Shown here: piece after piece, positions 1-4,616 of the stretch
Numbering within the stretch: the stretch's first letter is position 1
Layout of the letters: each line of letters begins with the position of its first letter
Source: Candidatus Cloacimonadota bacterium
GTDB lineage: Bacteria > Cloacimonadota > Cloacimonadia > Cloacimonadales > TCS61
Assembly (NCBI GenBank): GCA_030628755.1
Contig: DAOVQH010000193.1
Coordinates: forward strand, 1 to 5,277
Reading direction: 5' to 3'
Length of the DNA: 5,277 nucleotides
The notes under the pieces: model-generated
Database searches by the model: none
What the model was told of the DNA's origin: nothing
The model's input: only the letters and a program-made list of their open reading frames with translations
Program-made: the position numbers and the translations under genes

Positions 1-1377
1 TATCTCCCTTTCCAGATCCTTTCTGAAAGAAGGTATTTCAAATGTGAGTTTATCTTTTTCTTCAGCCTTAAAACTCAATCCTAACAGCTTAAGATATTCT
101 TTAATTTTCTCATTTGAAATATTGATTGTAAGAAGACTTTTAACGCGTGAAGGACGTAGGGAAACTAATCTTTTCCTAGTTGGATTCGGATATGAATCTA
201 ATTTACCTTTAATAAGAGTTCCGCCAGCTAGTTCAAGAATCAACTGACATGCTCTTCGACTCACTAGATCAGCAGTTTCATCAGCTATATTACGTTCAAA
301 TCTATAGGAAGAATCAGTTGAAATTTTTAATTTTCCTGCAGTTTTTCTAATTGAAGAATATAAAAAATTAGCAGCTTCAATAACAATATCTGAGGTTTCT
401 TCAGTAATATGTGAATTTTCACCACCTATTATTCCTGCAAGAGCGATTGGTTTTTCTGCATCAGCGATAACCAGATCGTTCTCGTTAAGTTGGTAGATTT
501 CTTCATCTAATGCAGGGAATTTTTCATCTTTTTTTGCTCTTCTCACTATAATTTTTCTGCCATTAATCTTCTTATAATCAAAAGCATGAAGAGGATGACC
601 GAATTCCATCATAGCAAAATTTGTGATATCAACGATGTTGTTAATTGGTCTCAATCCAACAGAAATCAGACACTGCTTTAACCATGCAGGAGATTCTTTA
701 ATATTAACTCCTTTAATCATTCTGGCAGTATAGCGCGTACAGAGATCAGGAGCATCATTTTGGAGAATAAGATTATTCTCGATTTTTTCATCACATTCTT
801 TAATTACAATTTCCGGTATTTTCAAAGGAAGATTTAACATTGCAGAAATATCACGGGCTACACCATAAATTCCAAGAAGGTCGGGTCGGTTAGGAGTAAT
901 TTCCAATTCAAAACTGGTATCATCAAGATTTAAGTAGGAACCCAGATTCTGACCAATTGGAGCATCATCAGGAAGAACCATGATCCCCTCATGTTTATCG
1001 GAAATACCGAGCTCTTTTTCTGAACAGATCATTCCGTAAGATTCTTCACCGCGCAATTTGACCTTTTTAATTTTAAATTCACCAAGTCTGGAACCCACAG
1101 GAGCAAAAGCTATTTTTTGACCCACAGCACAATTGGGAGCTCCACAAATAACCTGTTTTACTACATCTCCATCATCAACATGGCAGATTGAAAGATGATC
1201 CGAACCAGGATGTTTTTTCTTACCAATTATCTTCGCAACTTTAATCTGATTTAATTCTTCTCCAAGTTTTTCTATTGCTTCAACTTCAATTCCAGCGAAG
1301 GTTATTTTTTCCTGAAGTTCTTCAGTAGAAAGATTAAAATCCACATATTTTTTTAACCATTTATAACTAACATTCAT
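1..1377 (-). CDS. pheT: Phenylalanyl-tRNA synthetase beta subunit, N-terminal 459 residues (runs off left edge)
   Basis: Beta chain of the cytoplasmic alpha2-beta2 enzyme that charges tRNA-Phe. The frame is open from an ATG at 1377 to base 1 with no stop; the family is usually about 800 residues, so the C-terminal part lies outside. Domains I can read: an EMAP/CsaA-type OB-fold tRNA-binding domain at about residues 40-148 (HPGSDHL at 56-62, ICGAPN at 77-82, GMICSEKELG at 115-124); ITPNRPDLL at 160-168; the B3/B4 editing domain at about 209-385, with VGLRPINNIVDITNF at 240-254, GHPLHAFD at 260-267 and AGIIGGENS at 314-322; and the start of the B5 domain from about 400, with IPSFRKDLEREI at the edge. 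B3/B4 is known to hydrolyse Tyr-tRNA-Phe. The gene follows pheS after 35 bases, with only a weak GGA upstream of the start. No truncation or frameshift is visible. Confidence 0.97.
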   Translation of the reverse strand, partial: MNVSYKWLKKYVDFNLSTEELQEKITFAGIEVEAIEKLGEELNQIKVAKIIGKKKHPGSDHLSICHVDDGDVVKQVICGAPNCAVGQKIAFAPVGSRLGEFKIKKVKLRGEESYGMICSEKELGISDKHEGIMVLPDDAPIGQNLGSYLNLDDTSFELEITPNRPDLLGIYGVARDISAMLNLPLKIPEIVIKECDEKIENNLILQNDAPDLCTRYTARMIKGVNIKESPAWLKQCLISVGLRPINNIVDITNFAMMEFGHPLHAFDYKKINGRKIIVRRAKKDEKFPALDEEIYQLNENDLVIADAEKPIALAGIIGGENSHITEETSDIVIEAANFLYSSIRKTAGKLKISTDSSYRFERNIADETADLVSRRACQLILELAGGTLIKGKLDSYPNPTRKRLVSLRPSRVKSLLTINISNEKIKEYLKLLGLSFKAEEKDKLTFEIPSFRKDLEREI

Positions 1378-1412
1378 AATAATTCCAATTTAATCTAAAA
1401 ACAAACAAAAGA

Positions 1413-2429
1413 TTAAAACTGCTTTAAAAATCTAATATCATTTTCAAAGAGCATTCTCATATCAGGAATTTTATACTTAAGCATTGCAATTCTATCGATT
1501 CCCAACCCAAAAGCGTATCCTGTATATTTCTCTGAGTCGATTCCAAGAATATCAAAGACATCAGGATCTACCATACCAGCACCACCCATTTCCAACCAGC
1601 CACTTCCTTTACAAAGATTACACCCTTTCCCATAACATTTCACACAAATAATATCTATCTCTGCACTGGGCTCAGTAAATGGGAAAAAGTGTGGTCTAAA
1701 TCTTGACTCAATTTTTTCACCAAACATTTTCTTAATAAAAATATTCAGAACATCTCTCAAATCTGTAAAAGTAACACCTTCATCAACCACAAGTGCTTCC
1801 ACCTGGTGGAACATCGGTGAATGGGAAGCATCATGCTCATTTCGGTAGCAACTTCCCGGGGAAATGATTTTTATGGGAGGTTTATGCTTTTCCATTACCC
1901 GAACCTGAACTGTTGAAGTCTGGGTTCTTAAAAGCACGTCATTATCAATATAGAAGGTATCTGATAAATCTCTTGCTGGATGATCCGGAGGTGTATTCAA
2001 AGCATCAAAATTATGAAATTCGTCCTCAATATCCGGTCCTTCTGCTACTTCAAAACCCATTGAGATAAATATATCTTCGATCTCCCACCATACTTTCGTG
2101 ATTGGATGAAGACTTCCCTTTTCTCTTTTACGTCCGGGCATTGTAAGATCGAATGACTCTGTTTTCAGAGTAGTTTCATATTCCAGTTCTTTTATCTGTT
2201 GCTCTCTATTCAAAAGCAATTCAGAAATTTGATTTTTTGTTTCATTCAAGATATTCCCAAAGGATGGTCGTTCTTCTTTAGGTATGGTTCCAATTTTTTG
2301 CATAAAACTGTTTAAAATGCTCTTTTTCCCGATATACCGTGATTTTAGTTGTTGAAGCTCATGAATTGACCTGGCTTTTTCAATTTCGGTCTTTGCATCT
2401 TCGAGGATTTTACTTATTTCTTCCTTCAC
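1413..2429 (-). CDS. pheS: Phenylalanyl-tRNA synthetase alpha subunit
   Basis: Catalytic alpha chain of the class II Phe-tRNA synthetase, 338 residues, close to the usual length. Residues 1-85 form the charged helical N-terminal arm that binds tRNA. The catalytic core follows: motif 1 around 108-140 (LHPITKVWWEIEDIF, then GFEVAEGPDIE), motif 2 at 190-209 (SPGSCYRNEHDASHSPMFHQ, with R196), the Phe-pocket segment FFPFTEP at 248-254 and motif 3 GLGIDR at 308-313, ending in FLKQF. A306 aligns with E. coli Ala294, which sets amino-acid size selectivity. A four-cysteine cluster (C262, C265, C270, C273; CX2CX4CX2C) sits before the GGAGMVDP segment; it occurs in many bacterial PheS and could bind zinc. 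The start codon is GTG at 2429-2427, chosen because AAGGG lies 8 bases upstream and because of the fit to the family N-terminus. The gene lies 11 bases after rplT. Confidence 0.98.
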   Translation of the reverse strand: MKEEISKILEDAKTEIEKARSIHELQQLKSRYIGKKSILNSFMQKIGTIPKEERPSFGNILNETKNQISELLLNREQQIKELEYETTLKTESFDLTMPGRKREKGSLHPITKVWWEIEDIFISMGFEVAEGPDIEDEFHNFDALNTPPDHPARDLSDTFYIDNDVLLRTQTSTVQVRVMEKHKPPIKIISPGSCYRNEHDASHSPMFHQVEALVVDEGVTFTDLRDVLNIFIKKMFGEKIESRFRPHFFPFTEPSAEIDIICVKCYGKGCNLCKGSGWLEMGGAGMVDPDVFDILGIDSEKYTGYAFGLGIDRIAMLKYKIPDMRMLFENDIRFLKQF

Positions 2430-2437
2430 TTTGGTTT

Positions 2438-2442
2438 CCCTT
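2438..2442 (-). promoter_or_regulatory. pheS ribosome binding site overlapping the rplT stop
   Basis: AAGGG read on the minus strand lies 8 bases ahead of the GTG start of pheS, and its first two bases are part of the rplT TAA stop codon (2441-2443). It is weaker than the sites of rpmI and infC. The overlap suggests that ribosomes ending rplT help start pheS, but that coupling is inferred from spacing only. Confidence 0.6.
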
Positions 2443-2794
2443 ATACTTGCTTTTTAGCAATATCGCAAAGTTTTGAAAATGCTTCCATATCATGGAAGGC
2501 TAAATGAGCTAAAACTTTTCTATCAATTTCTACTTCAGCTTTTTTTAAGCCATTTATAAGTTTACTATAACTCAGATCATTCATTCTCGCAGCAGCATTA
2601 ATGCGTATAATCCACAACCTTCTGAATTCTCTTTTTCTTACTTTTCTATCTCTATAAGCATACTGCCAGCCTTTTTCTACTGCCTGACGAGCTGTTCGGT
2701 ATAATTTACTTCTCCCGCCAACATAACCTTTAGCTGCTTTTAGATACTTTTTTCTTCTTTTTTTCGCTGCTGGATTATTTACTGAACGTGGCAT
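2441..2794 (-). CDS. rplT: 50S ribosomal protein L20
   Basis: Large-subunit protein needed for early 50S assembly; it binds 23S rRNA. In many bacteria it also represses its own operon. It has 117 residues, the normal family length. The basic N-terminal extension (residues 1-60, with KKRRKKYLKAAKGY at 11-24 and YAYRDRKVRKREFRRLWI beyond it) leads to the globular domain signature RINAAARMNDLSYSKLINGL near 64-83, then DRKVLAHLAFHD. The start MPRSVN and the YAYRDR stretch resemble Bacteroidetes/Chlorobi-type L20 rather than the enterobacterial form. The ATG at 2794 is preceded by AAGGAGA (2801-2807) at good spacing. It lies 28 bases after rpmI and 11 before pheS. Confidence 0.98.
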   Translation of the reverse strand: MPRSVNNPAAKKRRKKYLKAAKGYVGGRSKLYRTARQAVEKGWQYAYRDRKVRKREFRRLWIIRINAAARMNDLSYSKLINGLKKAEVEIDRKVLAHLAFHDMEAFSKLCDIAKKQV

Positions 2795-2822
2795 GATTTA
2801 TCTCCTTCATATTTTTATTATC

Positions 2823-3017
2823 TTAAATTCCAAGCATTTTTTTCATTCTTGCTTCATCCGATTTGTTAACAAGATCAGACTTTCTAAGATTTCTTTTGCG
2901 TTTAGCATTTTTCTTTGTTAATAAATGCCCAGCATAAGCATGCGATCTTTTGAGTTTACCATTTCCGGTGAGTTTAAACCTTTTCGCTACCGCTCTACGT
3001 GTTTTGAGTTTTGGCAT
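2823..3017 (-). CDS. rpmI: 50S ribosomal protein L35
   Basis: Small basic large-subunit ribosomal protein, 64 residues, which is the normal length. The sequence matches the family along its length: MPKLKTRRAVAKRFKLTGNG at the start, then KLKRSHAYAGHLLTKKNAKR and KRNLRKSDLV, ending in the usual RMKKML-type C-terminus. The ATG at 3017 follows a strong AGGAGGA (3021-3027) inside the 18-base infC-rpmI gap. The infC-rpmI-rplT order is conserved across bacteria and is usually one transcript under L20 and/or IF3 control. Confidence 0.98.
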   Translation of the reverse strand: MPKLKTRRAVAKRFKLTGNGKLKRSHAYAGHLLTKKNAKRKRNLRKSDLVNKSDEARMKKMLGI

Positions 3018-3035
3018 GTTTCCTCCTGTGTATAT

Positions 3036-3632
3036 TTACTTCCCTATTTCTTCTTTTTCGAATCTTTCAATAATATTATCAATATCTTTTTTAGGTGATA
3101 CTATTGTATAAATAGTTCTCCCTTCACTCTTCGTCTGGATTTCAATATCTATCAGCTCTTTTAATTCATCCAACAAGCGTTCTAACAATTTAATTCCTAA
3201 TTCTTTATGAGCTAATTGTCTTCCCCTGAAACGGACAGTAAATTTTACTTTATTATGCTGTTTTAGAAATTTTAAAGCATTATTTTTTTTGAAGTTGTAA
3301 TCATGTTCATCTGTGTTGGGTCCAAACTTAACTTCCTTAGTTTGAACGACATGTTGTTTTTTTCGTGAATCTCTCATTTTACGCTCTTTCTGGTAGTGAT
3401 ACTGACCGAAATCCATAATTTTACATACAGGTGGGTTTGCATTGGGAGATATCTCTACCAAATCAAGATCCACTTTTTCAGCTGCTTTTAAAGCTTCAGA
3501 GATCGAAACTACTCCAACTTGTTTACCGTCTTCAGAAATAAGTCTAACGGAATTTACTCTGATTTTCTCATTAATTCTTTCTTTGGGTACAACTGGTTTC
3601 ATTTTCGCTTTACTTCTACTTCTCCAGGCCAA
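3036..3632 (-). CDS. infC: Translation initiation factor IF-3, TTG start
   Basis: IF-3 binds the 30S subunit, prevents premature 50S joining and checks the initiator tRNA and start codon. Here it has 198 residues from a TTG at 3632, slightly longer than the common 170-180, through a short basic N-terminal extension and a C-terminal tail (from about 184). IF3-N spans about 19-88: RINEKIR at 19-25, LDLVEISPNANPPVCKIMDF at 56-75. A charged linker helix follows, then IF3-C at about 98-180, with KEVKFGPNTDEHDY at 99-112 and KVKFTVRFRGRQLAH at 128-142. The start was chosen because AGGAGG (3637-3642) lies 4 bases upstream. The first in-frame ATG (codon 11, 3602-3600) has no ribosome site at a workable distance. 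No other start codon lies in frame between the AGGAGG and the TTG. It is the first gene of the operon. Confidence 0.96.
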   Translation of the reverse strand: MAWRSRSKAKMKPVVPKERINEKIRVNSVRLISEDGKQVGVVSISEALKAAEKVDLDLVEISPNANPPVCKIMDFGQYHYQKERKMRDSRKKQHVVQTKEVKFGPNTDEHDYNFKKNNALKFLKQHNKVKFTVRFRGRQLAHKELGIKLLERLLDELKELIDIEIQTKSEGRTIYTIVSPKKDIDNIIERFEKEEIGK

Positions 3633-3636
3633 AAAA

Positions 3637-3642
3637 CCTCCT
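3637..3642 (-). promoter_or_regulatory. infC ribosome binding site (supports TTG start)
   Basis: AGGAGG on the minus strand, followed by TTTT and then TTG. The spacing is tight, but this is the only good site near the IF-3 N-terminus. It is the main reason to prefer TTG over the ATG ten codons later. Confidence 0.7.
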
Positions 3643-3661
3643 ATTCTTTCTTTTTTTATAA

Positions 3662-3690
3662 CAAAAAGCGGATGGAAACCACCCGCTTTT
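3662..3690 (-). terminator. Terminator-like hairpin in infC leader (candidate attenuator)
   Basis: On the minus-strand RNA, bases 3690-3679 pair with 3675-3664 in a 12-bp stem closed by a 3-base UUU loop, followed by a run of five T then GTTAT. One position is G-U in the minus-strand RNA but A-C on the plus strand, so the fold is complete only for minus-strand transcripts. It lies about 20 bases before the infC ribosome site, with no gene upstream on this strand to terminate. A regulated attenuator of the translation operon fits best. L20-dependent leader termination is known for infC operons of low-G+C Gram-positives; the regulator here is not shown. Confidence 0.7.
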
Positions 3691-3724
3691 GAATTATACT
3701 TTTTAATTAAAATTAAACTGTTTA

Positions 3725-3775
3725 ACCTTACAAGTATTCCTCTCAGAAACCGTAAGGTAGAAGCAGGCAGCTTCT
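3725..3775 (-). promoter_or_regulatory. Paired hairpins in infC leader (possible regulatory RNA element)
   Basis: Two inverted repeats lie directly side by side in the minus-strand leader. The first to be transcribed is AGAAGC/GCTTCT (3775-3770 with 3764-3759, 5-base loop). The second is ACCTTAC/GTAAGGT (3758-3752 with 3731-3725, 20-base loop containing GAGAGG). Together with the terminator-like hairpin downstream they could form the sensing part of an autoregulatory leader, for example for L20 or IF-3. I cannot match them to a specific known motif. Confidence 0.4.
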
Positions 3776-3803
3776 TTTCAACATATATTCAGAATCAACA
3801 GCG

Positions 3804-3833
3804 TTAAAAAGAAATTATTGTTTTTTGAGTCAA
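3804..3833 (-). promoter_or_regulatory. Candidate promoter of the infC operon
   Basis: TTGACT (3833-3828 on the minus strand) is a good -35 hexamer. At 17-19 bases it is followed only by a poor T-rich -10 (TTTTTA or TTTAAC). It would give a leader of about 170 bases including all three hairpins. The -10 is weak and the organism's promoter rules are unknown, so this is tentative. Confidence 0.3.
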
Positions 3834-3845
3834 GTTTTTTATAGT
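3818..3845 (+). promoter_or_regulatory. Candidate promoter of the peptide genes
   Basis: TTGTTT (3818-3823), a 16-base spacer and TATAGT (3840-3845) resemble a sigma-70-type promoter facing the peptide genes. It would leave a leader of about 155 bases. Alternatives are the TATAAT at 3871-3876, which lacks a -35, and a Bacteroidetes-like pair of TTG at 3938 with CTTGTTTG at 3961-3968. I cannot decide between them. Confidence 0.25.
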
Positions 3846-3995
3846 AAAATATAAACTAACTAATAAATTATATAATGATTTTATTTATTTATATTTTCAA
3901 TAATACTAAAGAAATATTAAAGATAAAAAAAAAGTGCTTGCCAACTTTCTTTACAAATTTCTTGTTTGATTTAATCTTTTTAAAAAATAAAGTTA

Positions 3996-4001
3996 AGGAG
4001 G
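3996..4001 (+). promoter_or_regulatory. Ribosome binding site of first peptide gene (decides start)
   Basis: AGGAGG, five A, then ATG at 4007. The frame stays open upstream to an ATG at 3875, but this site and the identical arrangement before the paralog fix the start at 4007. Confidence 0.9.
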
Positions 4002-4006
4002 AAAAA

Positions 4007-4279
4007 ATGAAAAAGAGATTAGTAGTAACAATTTTAACTGTCGCAATTATTTTATCAGCTTTTACTGTTTGGAGTATGGTTAGAAAATCACAAGCCGATT
4101 CTTTCAAAACCTATGCTTCCGGCATTGAATGTAACGCTCAAGGTGATTTCATGCCTGAACCTTTCGAGGAAACTTTTGTTACCCCTTCTACACAAAATGA
4201 AAATGATATTCTTTGCAGTATGCAAGGTGATATTTGTCCCGATCCTTGGCCTGAAGAAGAAAAAAAAGAAGAAGATTAA
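4007..4279 (+). CDS. Small exported or membrane-anchored Cys peptide, copy 1 (unknown function)
   Basis: I do not recognise a defined family. The product has 90 residues. Residues 1-4 are basic (MKKR), 5-24 form one hydrophobic segment ending in VW, and RKSQAD follows. SQA before D31 would suit signal peptidase I, so the protein could be secreted or stay anchored by its N-terminus. The rest (31-90) is polar and acidic, with three cysteines (C42, C70, C77) and an EEEKKEED tail. It holds two copies of one motif, C-x2-Q-G-D-x2-P-[DE]-P-aromatic, at 42-53 (aromatic F) and 70-81 (aromatic W). The SGIECNAQGD stretch after the membrane segment loosely resembles the NVEALA-x-GE motif of small exported Bacteroidetes peptides; this comparison is from memory. 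A strong ribosome site and a paralog 16 bases downstream suggest high co-expression. It is transcribed away from the infC operon. Confidence 0.85.
   Translation: MKKRLVVTILTVAIILSAFTVWSMVRKSQADSFKTYASGIECNAQGDFMPEPFEETFVTPSTQNENDILCSMQGDICPDPWPEEEKKEED
4127..4155 (+). repeat. 29-bp direct repeat, copy A (first motif block)
   Basis: Identical to 4413-4441. It encodes ECNAQGDFM and part of the next codon in both peptide genes. It is offset 286 bases from its partner, three less than the outer repeats, because copy 2 lacks one N-terminal codon. Confidence 0.95.
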
Positions 4280-4283
4280 TAAT
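4211..4283 (+). repeat. 73-bp perfect direct repeat, copy A
   Basis: Identical to 4500-4572, 289 bases away. It starts in the codons for L-C-S-M and runs through the second motif, the acidic tail, the TAA stop and four bases beyond. Identity at synonymous and non-coding positions points to recent duplication or gene conversion. Confidence 0.97.
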
Positions 4284-4284
4284 T

Positions 4285-4290
4285 AGGAGG
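4285..4290 (+). promoter_or_regulatory. Ribosome binding site of second peptide gene
   Basis: AGGAGG, five A, then ATG at 4296, the same as at the first copy and inside the 16-base gap after its stop. The site was evidently duplicated with the gene. Confidence 0.9.
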
Positions 4291-4295
4291 AAAAA

Positions 4296-4568
4296 ATGAA
4301 AAGAATACCAATTATTTTCTTAGTAGTAGCTTTTGTATTGTCCGCTCTAAGTGTGTGGAGTATGTTAAAAGATTGCCAGGATACTTCCTTCAAAGCTTAT
4401 GCCAGCAGCATCGAATGTAACGCTCAAGGTGATTTCATGCCAGAACCTTATGATGACACTTTAATCGCCCCTCTTACACCAAATGAAAATAGTGAGTTAC
4501 TTTGCAGTATGCAAGGTGATATTTGTCCCGATCCTTGGCCTGAAGAAGAAAAAAAAGAAGAAGATTAA
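4296..4568 (+). CDS. Small exported or membrane-anchored Cys peptide, copy 2 (paralog)
   Basis: Tandem paralog of the gene before it, also exactly 90 residues. The basic start MKR is followed by a hydrophobic segment at about 4-24 that has diverged in sequence but keeps the ending VWSM. The mature-looking part keeps SFKxYASxIECNAQGDFMPEP, has a variable linker at 52-67 (YDDTLIAPLTPNENSE against FEETFVTPSTQNEND in copy 1), then an identical C-terminus of 21 residues ending EEEKKEED. Motif copies are at 41-52 (aromatic Y) and 70-81 (aromatic W). C41, C70 and C77 are shared with copy 1; C27, just after the hydrophobic segment, is extra and does not sit in a lipobox. The SQA-like cleavage site of copy 1 is missing, so processing may differ. 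No terminator is visible after the stop, so the membrane-protein gene 48 bases on may be in the same transcript. Function unknown. Confidence 0.85.
   Translation: MKRIPIIFLVVAFVLSALSVWSMLKDCQDTSFKAYASSIECNAQGDFMPEPYDDTLIAPLTPNENSELLCSMQGDICPDPWPEEEKKEED
4413..4441 (+). repeat. 29-bp direct repeat, copy B
   Basis: Identical to 4127-4155 and at the matching place in the second peptide gene, encoding the core of the first C-x2-QGD motif. Confidence 0.95.
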
Positions 4569-4572
4569 TAAT
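4500..4572 (+). repeat. 73-bp perfect direct repeat, copy B
   Basis: Second copy of the block at 4211-4283. Identity ends four bases after the stop codon: copy A goes on to the next ribosome site, while copy B runs into unrelated sequence beginning CTCCCG. Confidence 0.97.
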
Positions 4573-4616
4573 CTCCCGTTAGAATATAAATAATAGCAAA
4601 AAAAAATAGACAATAA

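Larger units (their letters stand above)
3633..4006. other. Divergent intergenic region, infC operon versus peptide genes
   Basis: These 374 bases separate the minus-strand infC operon from the plus-strand peptide genes, and I see no convincing protein gene in them. The infC-proximal half (3643-3800) contains three inverted repeats that fold in the minus-strand RNA. The central part (3800-3880) is very A/T-rich and includes overlapping TTGA-type hexamers on the two strands and the palindrome ATTATATAAT (3867-3876), which gives a TATAAT on each strand. The part nearest the peptide genes (3880-3995) is A/T-rich leader with an A9 run and a TTGCCA hexamer (3938-3943). Confidence 0.7.

Noticed and set aside
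44..247. A plus-strand open frame of 67 codons
   Set aside because: It is antisense to pheT and is a by-product of its codon usage.
3664..3690. T-box antiterminator, suggested by the GGGTGG in the leader hairpin
   Set aside because: The rest of the T-box consensus is missing, the GGGTGG sits in the terminator stem itself, and the leader looks too short for a full T-box with specifier stem.
3743..3784. A 13-residue leader peptide on the minus strand ahead of infC (MLKRSCLLLPYGF)
   Set aside because: It has no ribosome site and only one Phe, so it is not a convincing Phe-attenuation leader. It overlaps the leader hairpins and is probably chance.
3442..3807. A plus-strand open frame of 121 codons
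   Set aside because: It lies mostly antisense to infC, whose identity is certain, and has no ribosome site or recognisable product.
3875..4006. A 44-codon upstream extension of the first peptide gene from an ATG at 3875
   Set aside because: There is no ribosome site at 3875. The AGGAGG at 3996 and the matching start of the paralog place the start at 4007.
3889..4107. A minus-strand open frame of 72 codons
   Set aside because: It lies in A/T-rich leader DNA and antisense to the first peptide's hydrophobic segment, which explains its own hydrophobic look. It has no ribosome site.
4370..4380. A lipobox at C27 of the second peptide
   Set aside because: The residues before the Cys are L-K-D, which do not fit the lipobox, and the first copy has no Cys there.
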